DNA of 64,000 nucleotides from Vibrio jasicida CAIM 1864 = LMG 25398. Lineage in GTDB: Bacteria > Pseudomonadota > Gammaproteobacteria > Enterobacterales > Vibrionaceae. How positions within the stretch are numbered: the stretch's first letter is position 1; each line of letters starts with the position of its first letter. The stretch spans positions 1 to 64,000 of the forward strand of contig NZ_BAOG01000026.1 of the NCBI RefSeq assembly GCF_000400365.1, written 5' to 3'. A model generated the notes under the pieces. That model was not told where the DNA came from, made no database searches, and worked only from the letters and a program-made list of their open reading frames with translations. Made by a program: the position numbers and the translations under genes. This document shows, piece after piece, positions 26,381 to 35,347 of the stretch.

Positions 26381-27052
26381 ATGAAGAAAGTACTCATTGT
26401 TGTAACGAACCACGCGACACTCGGCGAAACCGATCAAGCAAACGGCACCTACGCACCAGAGCTCACCCATGCACTTGCAGAATTACTTGGTGCGGGCTTC
26501 GATTACGACATTGCTTCTATCAAAGGAGGCCAAGCCCCACTGTATGGAACAAACATTGAAGGTGATGCGGTAAACACAAAAATCTTGGCTGATGATGATT
26601 TCCAAAACCGTGTCAACAACACGATTCCAGTTTCACAAATCAACGCTGACAACTACGATGCAATCTTCTACCCAGGAGGTTTTGGTCTACTTTCTGACTT
26701 AGCGACCAATGAAGATTTCGCACAAATCTCTGCAAAGCATTATGAAGATGGCGGCATCGTTGCAGCCGTTTGTCATGGTCCAGGCGCCCTACTGCCTATC
26801 ACGCTTAGCAATGGAGAGAAACTGCTTGCGTCTAAATCGGTGACAGGTTTTACCCGTGAAGAAGAAATCGACTTTGGTACCATCAATGATATCCCTTTCC
26901 TTTTGGAAGAATCCCTAGCACGTGGCGCGGCACGCTACTCAAAAGTACAGCCGTGGCAAGAGTTTGTGATTGTAGACGAACGTGTGATCACTGGTCAAAA
27001 CCCAACTAGCGCACACGGTGTAGGGAAAGCAATTGTGGAACTATTGGGGTAA
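26381..27052 (+). CDS. DJ-1/PfpI family protein, class I amidotransferase-like
   Basis: A 223-residue cytoplasmic protein of the DJ-1/Hsp31-like superfamily. The nucleophile elbow AAVCHGPGAL has Cys131 followed by His132, and YPGGFGLLSDL gives the oxyanion loop. A conserved Glu in the first helix region (APELTHAL) fits the family. Members are glyoxalase III-like, deglycase or chaperone proteins acting on reactive aldehydes; the exact activity is not predictable. AAAGGA lies before the ATG. It is controlled most likely by the divergent LysR gene. Confidence 0.9.
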   Translation: MKKVLIVVTNHATLGETDQANGTYAPELTHALAELLGAGFDYDIASIKGGQAPLYGTNIEGDAVNTKILADDDFQNRVNNTIPVSQINADNYDAIFYPGGFGLLSDLATNEDFAQISAKHYEDGGIVAAVCHGPGALLPITLSNGEKLLASKSVTGFTREEEIDFGTINDIPFLLEESLARGAARYSKVQPWQEFVIVDERVITGQNPTSAHGVGKAIVELLG

Positions 27053-27447
27053 TCAAACGATTGTTAAGCAGCGGATATAGAGCGTGGTAGATGCCATATA
27101 GCAACTTCCACGACTTTAATGTTCGCTGCTCAGTACTGCCATAAACCTGTGAAGTATAGTGTTAGACCTGCGAATATAATGGTAGCTGTGCTTCACATGT
27201 TTATCCCGATATCAATTCGCCCCTTCCACGCCATAACCACCGACGTCACCTTGATCACCATTCGAAAACTTTAGATGAAAAAGCTAATATTTCCGGTAGT
27301 TTACCTACAGTTTTATTTTGAGAAATTGCGTAAACTGCTAAAGATCTATTCAATGTTGCTCTATTCATTGTCGAAACCGTATTCACTAACGGCAAGGCAA
27401 TTGAGCACCTAAAACTAAAAAGAAAATACTTCGAAAAGGATTCATAT
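27053..27447. other. Intergenic region, no gene seen
   Basis: In 395 bp I find no coding frame with a ribosome binding site and no clear terminator or repeat. It must carry the promoter of the LRR protein gene. Confidence 0.4.
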
Positions 27448-29211
27448 ATGAAGGCGTCAGTGGTAAACCGAATCCGGTTATCCGGTAAAATGGTGATGGC
27501 AACAAGTGGTTTGGCGTTATCCGGTTTTGCTTATTGTTCCACTCCAGAAACTATTGGAGACATTCAGTTCGTCGACCCAAACTTTGCTGATTGCTTTTCT
27601 GGCTACGAAGCGTCTTCACCAAATATTTTGACCGAACTCGACTGCTCCAACAATAACATTAGCTCTGTGGAAGAAATTAAATTTTTCCCTACACTAGAAG
27701 ACCTGATTCTCCTAAATAACAGTATTAAAAGCGTCGATACTACAAATAATCCAAAGCTCAAACGCCTGATCTTGGCGAACAACCAATTGACAGATATCGA
27801 CCTCTCTCATAACCCGGAGCTTGAAACTCTGACTGTTTCAGAAAACAACCTGACACAGCTCAACATCAATAAGAACTCGAAGCTGAAAAGTCTCTACGCC
27901 TACAAAATGCCTATTGCAGAAATAGACGTTCGCCACCTATCACGGTTGCGCGACCTTGGATTCAGTGCCCATAAACTGACAGAGCTTAACGTTAGCCAAA
28001 ACTCCGAACTCAAGACGCTCTTTCTTGGAAGTGGCAGCCTAACTACGATCGACTTAAGCCATAACCCAAAGCTTTCACACGTATCTCTTCAATCAAACCA
28101 ATTGCAAGAGATTGATTTGTCGAAAAACGCGAATCTTAAGCACCTTAACGTGCGCAATAATAAGCTCACCAGTTTGGACTTAAGCCAGCAGACACAGCTG
28201 CAAGAAGTTAAAGCAGACTATAACCAGTTAGCCGAATTCCAATTGGGTAAAAACCCAGACTTAAAGTCACTAGAGCTAAACAATAATAAATTGACCAAAC
28301 TGGACCTGACTCAACAACTGGCCTTGAAGAAGTTCACAGCATTCAACAACCCACTTTATGATATTACATTGCCTAAAGGTCATGAGTTTGATCTGTTTTC
28401 AGTCGAGGGTTCACCTTATGCCGCCACTCTAACGACAACCTCTCAAGCAAGCGAAGAGAAAAACATCTCAAACCTACTATCTCCTCGTGTCAGCATCATT
28501 GAAGGTGGTGTAATAACGCAAGAGGGAAATGAGTACACCTTGACTCCAACACAAATGGTGATGCCAAAACTCGGCCAGTACATTGGCTTTCGATACTCGG
28601 TTACGTTGCCCAAGAATGCACAGGGTGAAGTAGAGCCTAGCCTTGCAAAAACCAACAAATTCCCCATTACCGTCCGGATGACGCATCCAAAGATTGTCGA
28701 TCCTAAAACGGGCAAAGGGTTCACCGAATCCACTTGGCCTGACACCATGTTTAAGCATGATCGTAACCTCGCGATGTGGTATTTCGGCGATAAAAGCGAG
28801 CTGGTGTCCGGCCGTTGGAAACTCGAGATACTTTACCGCGATAGCGTGGTAGCAAAAAAAGCCTTCCAGCTAGTCAATATGGATGATCCGAAAGAACTCA
28901 CTTCAATCAAGGAAGCACTGGTCATGCAAAACTTATTCAGCAAAGGTTCTAGTTATGTTTGTAAAGAAACCGCCTTTCAGCGCTGTTTTGGGTTCGATAG
29001 TACTAGTAAATGTGAACAAGCTCTTGAGCCTTATACCAAGAGCTGCCAGTCAGTAATGGCTCAAGAAATCAAAAAACAAAAGGGCAAGTTTGACAGTAAA
29101 GACGCTCTGAAAAATGCTTTTCTCTTTTATACAGGGTGTTTAATGGGGAGCTACGCAGAAGAAAATCATTTCGAGCGAACAGAAGTACTTCAATGTATGA
29201 AAAGTAAATAA
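27448..29211 (+). CDS. Exported leucine-rich-repeat protein with DUF3859-like and Cys-rich domains
   Basis: A 587-residue protein in three parts after a signal peptide (cut near AYC or just after). Residues about 80-311 are eleven leucine-rich repeats of exactly 21 residues, each like LKRLILANNQLTDIDLSHN. This agrees with the IRREKO class of short bacterial LRRs (LxxLxLxxNxLxxLDLxxN). Residues about 345-475 resemble DUF3859, with VIEGG, PKLGQYIGFRY and LVSGRWKLEILYRDS. The last 85 residues hold six Cys (YVCKE, RCFG, KCEQ, SCQS, GCLM, QCMK), probably three disulfides. AAGGA precedes the ATG. It stands alone. A role in binding host or bacterial surface partners is plausible but not shown. Confidence 0.82.
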   Translation: MKASVVNRIRLSGKMVMATSGLALSGFAYCSTPETIGDIQFVDPNFADCFSGYEASSPNILTELDCSNNNISSVEEIKFFPTLEDLILLNNSIKSVDTTNNPKLKRLILANNQLTDIDLSHNPELETLTVSENNLTQLNINKNSKLKSLYAYKMPIAEIDVRHLSRLRDLGFSAHKLTELNVSQNSELKTLFLGSGSLTTIDLSHNPKLSHVSLQSNQLQEIDLSKNANLKHLNVRNNKLTSLDLSQQTQLQEVKADYNQLAEFQLGKNPDLKSLELNNNKLTKLDLTQQLALKKFTAFNNPLYDITLPKGHEFDLFSVEGSPYAATLTTTSQASEEKNISNLLSPRVSIIEGGVITQEGNEYTLTPTQMVMPKLGQYIGFRYSVTLPKNAQGEVEPSLAKTNKFPITVRMTHPKIVDPKTGKGFTESTWPDTMFKHDRNLAMWYFGDKSELVSGRWKLEILYRDSVVAKKAFQLVNMDDPKELTSIKEALVMQNLFSKGSSYVCKETAFQRCFGFDSTSKCEQALEPYTKSCQSVMAQEIKKQKGKFDSKDALKNAFLFYTGCLMGSYAEENHFERTEVLQCMKSK

Positions 29212-29223
29212 GGTGTTTTTGAA

Positions 29224-29250
29224 TAGAGCCTCCCATCAAGTGAGGCTCTA
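29224..29250. terminator. Terminator hairpin between convergent genes
   Basis: A perfect 9-bp stem TAGAGCCTC (29224-29232) and GAGGCTCTA (29242-29250) with a 9-base loop, between the LRR gene and the convergent GST gene. T-rich sequence follows on the minus strand only. Confidence 0.65.
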
Positions 29251-29256
29251 GTGCCG

Positions 29257-29904
29257 TTAAGCTTCTACCCCTGCTTCATCTTCTTCTACGATATCCGTTT
29301 CTTGGCTCGCCTCTTCCAGCCATTGCTGTAAAGCTTCACTTGCTAGCACCTTCTGTTGGTAGGCTTTGGCACCTTCCGATAGCTCTATGCCATAAGTTTG
29401 GAAACGCAATGCCACTGGTGCATACATGGCATCGGTGATTGACCATTCTCCAAATAGCCAACCATTCGGATGCAGCTTGGCTTGCTCTGCCCAAATGGCG
29501 TCAATGCGTGCAATATCTTTACGTACACCATCCGTTAGATCGACTTTTCTGCGCGCGCGAATGTTCATTGGGAGTTCGTTTCTTAAGTCAAAGAAACCCG
29601 AATGCATTTCTGAGGCAATGGCGCGTGCTTTAGCTCGTTCTGCAGACTTACTTGGCCATGCTCTACCTTGCAAGTATTGCTCGTTAACGTATTCCAAAAT
29701 CGCTAATGAATCCCACACGGTTGCACCTCCATCCACCAAGGTAGGTACTTTCGCGGTTGGTGTAATACCTTCCAAGGTTTTGTAAAAATCTTCTGTGAAT
29801 AATTTGAGCTTGGTGACTTTCACATCCAGTTTGAATTGAGAAAAGATCAGCCATGAGCGCAGTGACCAGCTTGAGTAGTTTTGGTTAGCAATAAACAGTT
29901 TCAT
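29257..29904 (-). CDS. Glutathione S-transferase family protein
   Basis: A 215-residue cytoplasmic protein with the thioredoxin-like N-terminal domain (NQNYSSWSLRSW, then PTAKVPTLVDGG and VWDSLAILEYVNE) and an all-helical C-terminal domain. Ser residues near the start (NYSSWS) could activate glutathione, as in zeta/beta-like types. The tail is very acidic. It would conjugate or reduce electrophiles with glutathione; substrate unknown. The LysR gene is transcribed divergently 118 bp away and probably regulates it. Confidence 0.92.
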   Translation of the reverse strand: MKLFIANQNYSSWSLRSWLIFSQFKLDVKVTKLKLFTEDFYKTLEGITPTAKVPTLVDGGATVWDSLAILEYVNEQYLQGRAWPSKSAERAKARAIASEMHSGFFDLRNELPMNIRARRKVDLTDGVRKDIARIDAIWAEQAKLHPNGWLFGEWSITDAMYAPVALRFQTYGIELSEGAKAYQQKVLASEALQQWLEEASQETDIVEEDEAGVEA

Positions 29905-29937
29905 GACGCCTCCATGCGGTTCGTGTTTTGATTACCC

Positions 29938-29957
29938 AATCACAATATCTGATTGTA
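29938..29957. promoter_or_regulatory. Candidate LysR operator
   Basis: An imperfect palindrome, ATCACAATATCTGATTGT, contains ACAAT (29942-29946) and ATTGT (29952-29956) around a 5-base centre. It lies between the GST gene and the divergent LysR gene. Confidence 0.4.
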
Positions 29958-30022
29958 TTTAAGGGGACTAACGGATAGTTTTGATGGAACACTTCAACAA
30001 AAACGATGGATGAGTTTTAGAT

Positions 30023-30853
30023 ATGGATATCGATGCGTTACGCAGCTTTCTGGCTTTTGTCGAAACAGGAAGTTTCACTCGTGCTGCCAAGCAGATCAAT
30101 CGCACCCAATCAGCGTTCAGTGCACAAATGCGTAAACTGGAAGACGAACTCAGTGTCAGTTTGTTTGAAAAAGAAGGCCGCAACCTAGTATTGAGTGAAG
30201 CAGGATTAGCACTGCGCTCTCATGCCGAACAATTGGTCAGCTTGCACAATCAAGCGCTGAAACAGGTGAAACGCTATGAAAATAAGCGTCCTCTTCGCTT
30301 AGGTTGTCCAGAAGATTACAACGACAATATCCTGCCTAAAGTCATTCGTGTATTACAACAATCTGAACCCACGTGTTCGATTCAAGTCTTCAGTGAGCCA
30401 AGCATCACCTTGAGAGAAAAGCTGGATGAAGGAAAGCTAGACGCCGCTATTGTGACAAGAGCACCGGACAGTGAAGAAGGATACTGGCTAGCAAGCGACA
30501 AAGGCGTGTGGATTGCTCACCCTGACTTTGACATCGAGCAAGCCCAACCTCTCCCTCTCGCCCTATTCCAAACCGACTGTAAATACCATGCGGCAGCGGT
30601 AGACGGATTAACCAAACGTGGTATTCCTTATCAATTACTGGCGTGTTGCAATACGGCCTCTGCACAACGAGCGATTGTACGTTCAGGCATGGCTATCGGT
30701 GCGATGGGCAGTATTAGCGTTAGCGAGGATCTTAAGATCTTAGACGATATGCCATCGCTGCCTTCAGTGGATATCGTTTTGGTCACAAGTGTCGAGCCTC
30801 ATCCAATACTGGACAAAGAATGCTTAACGCAATTGGTTGAATTAATGGCTTGA
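30023..30853 (+). CDS. LysR-family transcriptional regulator
   Basis: A 276-residue regulator, slightly short for the family. The helix-turn-helix AAKQINRTQSAFSAQMRKLEDELS is intact, and LFEKEGRNLVLSEAG follows. The effector domain is of ordinary type (RLGCPEDYNDNILPKV). It is divergent from the GST gene, the most likely target along with itself. Ribosome binding is weak before the ATG at 30023. A terminator on the opposite strand lies just past its end. Confidence 0.9.
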   Translation: MDIDALRSFLAFVETGSFTRAAKQINRTQSAFSAQMRKLEDELSVSLFEKEGRNLVLSEAGLALRSHAEQLVSLHNQALKQVKRYENKRPLRLGCPEDYNDNILPKVIRVLQQSEPTCSIQVFSEPSITLREKLDEGKLDAAIVTRAPDSEEGYWLASDKGVWIAHPDFDIEQAQPLPLALFQTDCKYHAAAVDGLTKRGIPYQLLACCNTASAQRAIVRSGMAIGAMGSISVSEDLKILDDMPSLPSVDIVLVTSVEPHPILDKECLTQLVELMA

Positions 30854-30870
30854 GCTTTAATACGATACAA

Positions 30871-30911
30871 ATAAAAAATGCCCCTGCTTGAGAGTCAGTA
30901 AGCAGAGGCAT
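30871..30911 (-). terminator. Rho-independent terminator of the art operon
   Basis: Read on the minus strand, ATGCCTCTGCTT pairs with AAGCAGGGGCAT (one mismatch) across a 10-base loop, and six T follow. It lies 27 bp after artM and may also stop transcripts from the convergent LysR gene. Confidence 0.85.
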
Positions 30912-30937
30912 CGTGAAATTGAATGTGACGTTAGGAA

Positions 30938-31606
30938 TTACGCAGCTTCGAACGCCAATGCTTTCTTCTCTACCTGACGGAAAATGAGAGTCAGCACACC
31001 ATTCACCGTTAGGTAGAACGCGCCAGCAATACCAAATACCGTCAACGTATCGTAAGTTTGCGCGTTAATGCGCTGCGCATAGCCCATCAGATCCATGATC
31101 GTAATCGTGCTTGCTAGGGACGTACCTTTGAAGACCAAAATCACTTCGTTCGAGTAAGCCGGAACAGCACGACGAATGGCGTATGGCAACAGCACTTTCA
31201 GCGTTGCCGTTTTGTTCATACCCAGAGCACGACACGCTTGCCATTGGCCAGAAGGAATCGCGTTAAACGCTCCTTTGAACAACTGAGTGCTGTACGCGGC
31301 AGTATTCAGCGCTAGCGCTAACATCGCACAGAACCAAGGTTGGCTTAACCATGTCCAGAATACACTTTCTCTTACTGCATCAAACTGACCCGGACCGTAG
31401 TACACCAAGAAGATCTGCACCAACAAAGGTGTACCTGTGAACAAGGTGATGATGCCACGGCTTACCCAATGCAAACCCGGAGTACGTAGGATCAGAGTCA
31501 GCGTCATCATCAGAGCTAAGAGACAGCCCACCACCAAAGAAGCGGCGGTCAATTGAAGGCTAGTGCCTAAGCCATCCAGCATTTGCCAAACGTGTTGTTC
31601 GTTCAT
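30938..31606 (-). CDS. artM: Arginine ABC transporter permease ArtM
   Basis: A 222-residue inner-membrane permease with about five membrane segments. It is closely like E. coli Art[14 protein letters not shown] and YYGPGQFDA near the N-terminus, the cytoplasmic EAA-type loop [18 protein letters not shown], and [15 protein letters not shown]. It pairs with ArtQ to make the channel. It starts 4 bp inside the end of artQ (ATGA overlap) and is the last gene of the operon, with a terminator after it. Confidence 0.93.
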   Translation of the reverse strand: MNEQHVWQMLDGLGTSLQLTAASLVVGCLLALMMTLTLILRTPGLHWVSRGIITLFTGTPLLVQIFLVYYGPGQFDAVRESVFWTWLSQPWFCAMLALALNTAAYSTQLFKGAFNAIPSGQWQACRALGMNKTATLKVLLPYAIRRAVPAYSNEVILVFKGTSLASTITIMDLMGYAQRINAQTYDTLTVFGIAGAFYLTVNGVLTLIFRQVEKKALAFEAA

Positions 31607-32292
31607 GCGGTCGCCTCCTGTCCCATGCTCATGCCTTGAATTGAGAACTTCTTATCAATCACTTTCACTGCACGTTGCGTAACAAGCGTAATCACTAAGT
31701 AAATTGCAGCGGCCGTTGCATACCATGTAAAGGCTTCGTGCGTGGCGGCTGATGTTAACTGCGCTTGCTTCAACAAGTCCGTTACACCAATCAATGATAC
31801 AAGTGCGGTATCTTTTAGCAGAACCAACCATTGGTTAGTTAAACCTGGCAGTGCATGCCTTACTGCTTGTGGCAAAACAATTCGAACAAAAGCGTGTGCT
31901 TGACTGATGCCGAGTGCACTTGCTGCCTCTCTTTGCCCTCTTCCAACCGCTTTCAATGCGCCACGTAGAGTTTGAGAAGCATAAGAAGCGAAGATCAATG
32001 ACAACGCCACCACGCCAGACAAGAACGGGCTAACTTCAATAAAGTCGCCGGTGATTAAAAACAAAACCTGCGTCGAACCAAAATAGATAAATAACACGAC
32101 AAGGATTTCTGGCAAGCCACGTACAATCGTCACAAACGCCGTCATTGGCCATTTAACGAAAACACGGCGAGACATTTCACCACTGGCGAATACCACTGCC
32201 AGAATCAAACCGACTAAAAGGCTTGTGAAGGCTAGCTGGACAGTCATCCAACTAGCTTGAACAAGCGATAAAGAATAACCCGTTAGTGCCAT
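31603..32292 (-). CDS. artQ: Arginine ABC transporter permease ArtQ
   Basis: A 229-residue permease with about five membrane segments, strongly like E. coli Art[33 protein letters not shown] and [16 protein letters not shown], plus the EAA loop [20 protein letters not shown]. The start follows the binding-protein stop by one base, and its end overlaps artM by 4 bp. The order artP-artJ-artQ-artM matches the known E. coli layout. Confidence 0.93.
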   Translation of the reverse strand: MALTGYSLSLVQASWMTVQLAFTSLLVGLILAVVFASGEMSRRVFVKWPMTAFVTIVRGLPEILVVLFIYFGSTQVLFLITGDFIEVSPFLSGVVALSLIFASYASQTLRGALKAVGRGQREAASALGISQAHAFVRIVLPQAVRHALPGLTNQWLVLLKDTALVSLIGVTDLLKQAQLTSAATHEAFTWYATAAAIYLVITLVTQRAVKVIDKKFSIQGMSMGQEATA

Positions 32293-32293
32293 A

Positions 32294-33025
32294 TTACTTA
32301 CCGAAGTACTTGTTGTAGATTACGTCGTATTGGCCGTTCGCTTTCACTGTTTTCAGAGCCGTGTTCAGCTTGTTCACTAGCTCGTCGTTACCTTTGTTTA
32401 CTGCGATACCGAAACCGTTACCGAAGTATTTAGGGTTAGTAACGTGCTCACCCACGTACGCTAGGTTATCTTCTTTCTTGAACCATTCTGCTACGACTGC
32501 TGTGTCACCGAATACAGAATCAATACGGCCATTCTTCATATCGATGAATGCGTCTTGGTAGCTTGAGTAAGGAACCGCTGTTACGCCTGGCATTTGCTCA
32601 ATCAGGTAGCTTTGGTGTGTTGAACCATTTTGAACACCAACACGCTTACCTTCTAGTGCTTTTTGATCGGCCACTTTTTCTTTGATAGAAACAAACGCTG
32701 CTGAGTTGTCGTAGTAAGGGTCAGAAAAGTTCACTTGCTCCAAACGCGCGTCAGTAATATCCATTGCAGAGATAGCCGCATCGTAACGCTTGAATTTTAA
32801 TGCAGGGATCAGGCTGTCAAAAGATTGGTTGTGGAAGGTACATTTTGCTTCCATTTCTTTACATAGTGCGTTCGCCAGATCCACATCAAAACCTTGAATT
32901 TGGTTGTTTTCATCCATGTATTCGAACGGTGCGTAAGTCGCTTCCATCGCGAATTTGATCTCTTCTTGTGCTGCTGCGTTCGCTGAGACAAGACCGATTA
33001 GTGAAGCTAGTAGAATCTTTTTCAT
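32294..33025 (-). CDS. artJ: Arginine/basic amino-acid binding protein (ArtI/ArtJ type)
   Basis: A 243-residue exported solute-binding protein of the cluster 3 family. The signal peptide is [19 protein letters not shown]. Hallmarks are the opening [22 protein letters not shown], the ligand-side [33 protein letters not shown] and GIAVNKGN. It captures arginine or related amino acids in the periplasm for ArtQM. An 88-bp gap separates it from artP upstream, which could hold a second promoter. I cannot tell ArtI from ArtJ, so the symbol is approximate. Confidence 0.9.
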   Translation of the reverse strand: MKKILLASLIGLVSANAAAQEEIKFAMEATYAPFEYMDENNQIQGFDVDLANALCKEMEAKCTFHNQSFDSLIPALKFKRYDAAISAMDITDARLEQVNFSDPYYDNSAAFVSIKEKVADQKALEGKRVGVQNGSTHQSYLIEQMPGVTAVPYSSYQDAFIDMKNGRIDSVFGDTAVVAEWFKKEDNLAYVGEHVTNPKYFGNGFGIAVNKGNDELVNKLNTALKTVKANGQYDVIYNKYFGK

Positions 33026-33113
33026 TGCAATACTCCGTGTGTACTTAGTGGGCTGACACTCGCAATGACAGCCGAGCTTATCTGTTAAATAGACTGAACT
33101 TTAAAAACGTAAT

Positions 33114-33842
33114 TTAGTGATTTAGGTAATCGGCAAACTGAGTGGTTTGCGGATTAACAAATGCGTCGTGCGTGCCGTGTTCTACGATGTGTCCTTGTTC
33201 TAGGTATAGAACATGGCTCGCGATTTTCTTGGCGAAATCCACCTCGTGGGTCACAACTACTTGTGTAATTCCGGTTTCGCTTAAATCATTAATAATTTTG
33301 ACCACTTGATTCGTGATTTCAGGGTCAAGTGCTGCGGTAGGCTCATCAAAGAGCAACACGTCTGGTTTCATCATCAGTGCGCGGGCAATCGCCACACGTT
33401 GTTGCTGACCGCCAGAAAGTTGCATCGGCCATGCATCCGCTTTGTCTGCCAAATGCAGCGTTGCGAGAATTTGCATTGCCTGCTTCTTCGCTTCTTCTTT
33501 ATCCATGCCAGAAACTTTTACCGGAGCCTCAATCAGGTTCTCCATCACTGTCATGTGTGGCCATAGGTTGTACTGTTGGAACACCATGCCCACTTTACGA
33601 CGAAGCGCTAAACCTTGCTTCTCTTTGATTTCAGTTGAAAAGTCGAATGCGTCATCAGCGATGTTTAACTGGCCGTTATCCGCCCCTTCAAGAAGGTTAA
33701 GAACACGTAGTAGAGAGCTCTTCCCTGCACCACTTGGACCGAGTAACACCAGCGTTTCACCGCTTTCACAATTAAAACTGACATCGTGTAGAACTTGGGT
33801 ATCGCCGTAAGACTTATTGATACTTTTAACTTGAATACTCAT
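33114..33842 (-). CDS. artP: Arginine ABC transporter ATPase ArtP
   Basis: A 242-residue ATPase when started at MSIQV (33840-33842), which matches E. coli ArtP; an in-frame ATG five codons upstream is also possible and neither has a good ribosome binding site. The Walker [10 protein letters not shown], signature [15 protein letters not shown], Walker [15 protein letters not shown] and switch His in VVTHEVD are all intact. It is the first gene of the operon. The upstream region has a candidate ARG box, in keeping with ArgR control of art genes in enterobacteria. Confidence 0.93.
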   Translation of the reverse strand: MSIQVKSINKSYGDTQVLHDVSFNCESGETLVLLGPSGAGKSSLLRVLNLLEGADNGQLNIADDAFDFSTEIKEKQGLALRRKVGMVFQQYNLWPHMTVMENLIEAPVKVSGMDKEEAKKQAMQILATLHLADKADAWPMQLSGGQQQRVAIARALMMKPDVLLFDEPTAALDPEITNQVVKIINDLSETGITQVVVTHEVDFAKKIASHVLYLEQGHIVEHGTHDAFVNPQTTQFADYLNH

Positions 33843-33889
33843 GCTGCCATACTGCATTAATTGTCATCTGGGAGTTATACTAGCAAGAA

Positions 33890-33924
33890 AGAGATTTTAT
33901 GCAATAAAAATGTATAAAAATTTA
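33890..33924 (-). promoter_or_regulatory. Candidate ARG-box pair upstream of artP
   Basis: TGTATAAAAATTTA (33911-33924) matches eight of ten fixed positions of the ArgR half-operator TGAATwwwwATTCA. A weaker partner, AGAGATTTTATGCA (33890-33903), sits exactly 21 bp away, the spacing expected of paired ARG boxes. The stretch is AT-rich, so the match could be accidental. Confidence 0.4.
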
Positions 33925-34144
33925 GATTGTTAATTTTTTGTATGAGAATAAACCACCAAAGCAGAGCATCTGACTAGTTAGATTTTAGATATGCACACAC
34001 CGCAATTGTTATATCGATCAATTATTTCAACATTTATTGTGATTTACGTTGCATATGACTAGTTTATTCAACACGATGTACTAGACTCTGTTTTGTAAAA
34101 TTCCTCTCGCGAGTATTAAGCATAAATTAAGGCAGGCAACACCT

Positions 34145-35074
34145 ATGGATTACGACCTTGAGCATTTTTTTAATATGTCTATCGATTTGTGTTGCGTTGC
34201 CACTCTTGAGGGGCAATTTAAATATGTCAATGATGCCTTTGAAAAAACACTTGGTTGGTCAAAAGTTGAATTAGTAGACAGAGACTTCATGCAATTTGTT
34301 CATCCAGAAGATATACAAGCAACAATTCAAGAAGTATCAAAATTATCATTAGGTATACCTACAATTGCATTTCGCAATAGATACATTTGTTCATCGGGAA
34401 ACTACAAAGATCTGCTATGGACTTCGAATCCAGAAAGAAAAACAGGGTTGTTATACGCGGTAGCCAAGGACATTACTTCTGAAAAAAACTCAAGCAGCTA
34501 TTCTGACCTCAACAATAAGCAACTAGTTAGTATGAATAAGTCGTTGCAAGAAATGGCGTATAAAGATCCCCTGACAGGTTTATTTAATAGAAGAAAGTTT
34601 CTTGAGAGTATTTTTGAATTTATTATGCGAGGCGATCACACCTTCTCACTAGTACTTGTTGATATTGATAACTTTAAAACTTTTAACGACCTATACGGGC
34701 ACCTAGCAGGAGATGAAATTCTCACCATAATTTCAAGCTTACTAAATAATACTAAGCGTATTGATGACATCATTGCTCGATATGGAGGAGAAGAATTCAT
34801 TTTATTGTTACCACGAACCGATGAGTTATCCGCTCTGGGTTTGATACGCAGATTACAAAACGCTCTCTACAAACTAAAATCACCTTATAAAAAGGTTACT
34901 TGTAGTTTTGGAGCGACTACTTTTACAAAAAACTCCTCACATCTATCTTATGGGGTGGCAAATCACATTGTTAAAGACTTGATTCACCAAGCAGACTTAG
35001 CTCTATACCACTCCAAAAATACCGGCAGAGACAAAGCAACACACTTCAGGTTAATCCACGGCTCAACTGATTAG
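34145..35074 (+). CDS. PAS-GGDEF diguanylate cyclase
   Basis: A 309-residue soluble protein. Residues 1-120 form a PAS sensor (VATLEGQFKYVNDAFEKTLGW and FVHPEDIQATI are classic PAS features). Residues about 140-300 form the GGDEF domain with DPLTGLFNRRKFL, the active motif YGGEEF and an I-site RIDD five residues earlier. It would make cyclic di-GMP in response to a small ligand or redox change. Its base composition is visibly more AT-rich than its neighbours, hinting at later acquisition. It is monocistronic and no phosphodiesterase is nearby. Confidence 0.93.
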   Translation: MDYDLEHFFNMSIDLCCVATLEGQFKYVNDAFEKTLGWSKVELVDRDFMQFVHPEDIQATIQEVSKLSLGIPTIAFRNRYICSSGNYKDLLWTSNPERKTGLLYAVAKDITSEKNSSSYSDLNNKQLVSMNKSLQEMAYKDPLTGLFNRRKFLESIFEFIMRGDHTFSLVLVDIDNFKTFNDLYGHLAGDEILTIISSLLNNTKRIDDIIARYGGEEFILLLPRTDELSALGLIRRLQNALYKLKSPYKKVTCSFGATTFTKNSSHLSYGVANHIVKDLIHQADLALYHSKNTGRDKATHFRLIHGSTD

Positions 35075-35347
35075 GTCTTCACTTTGAACCAACAATTGCT
35101 ACTATCTAACTCTCTCATTTTGAGAAAAATCTCGCGTAGCAAATCCCCTATCCTTCAAGATTCAAAATTGAGAATGCCCATACTTACTTTAGAAGAAGCT
35201 GATTCACAAAGATTATTCGAACCATAAAGAATTTATAAAGCAGTTACATTCCGGCCATTTCTTGAATTGGTCATACCTATCGCTAATACTTTTCTCGTAT
35301 TTTGACTCGCAATTTGAGTTATCGACGTTTTTGATAGGGACAAATCA

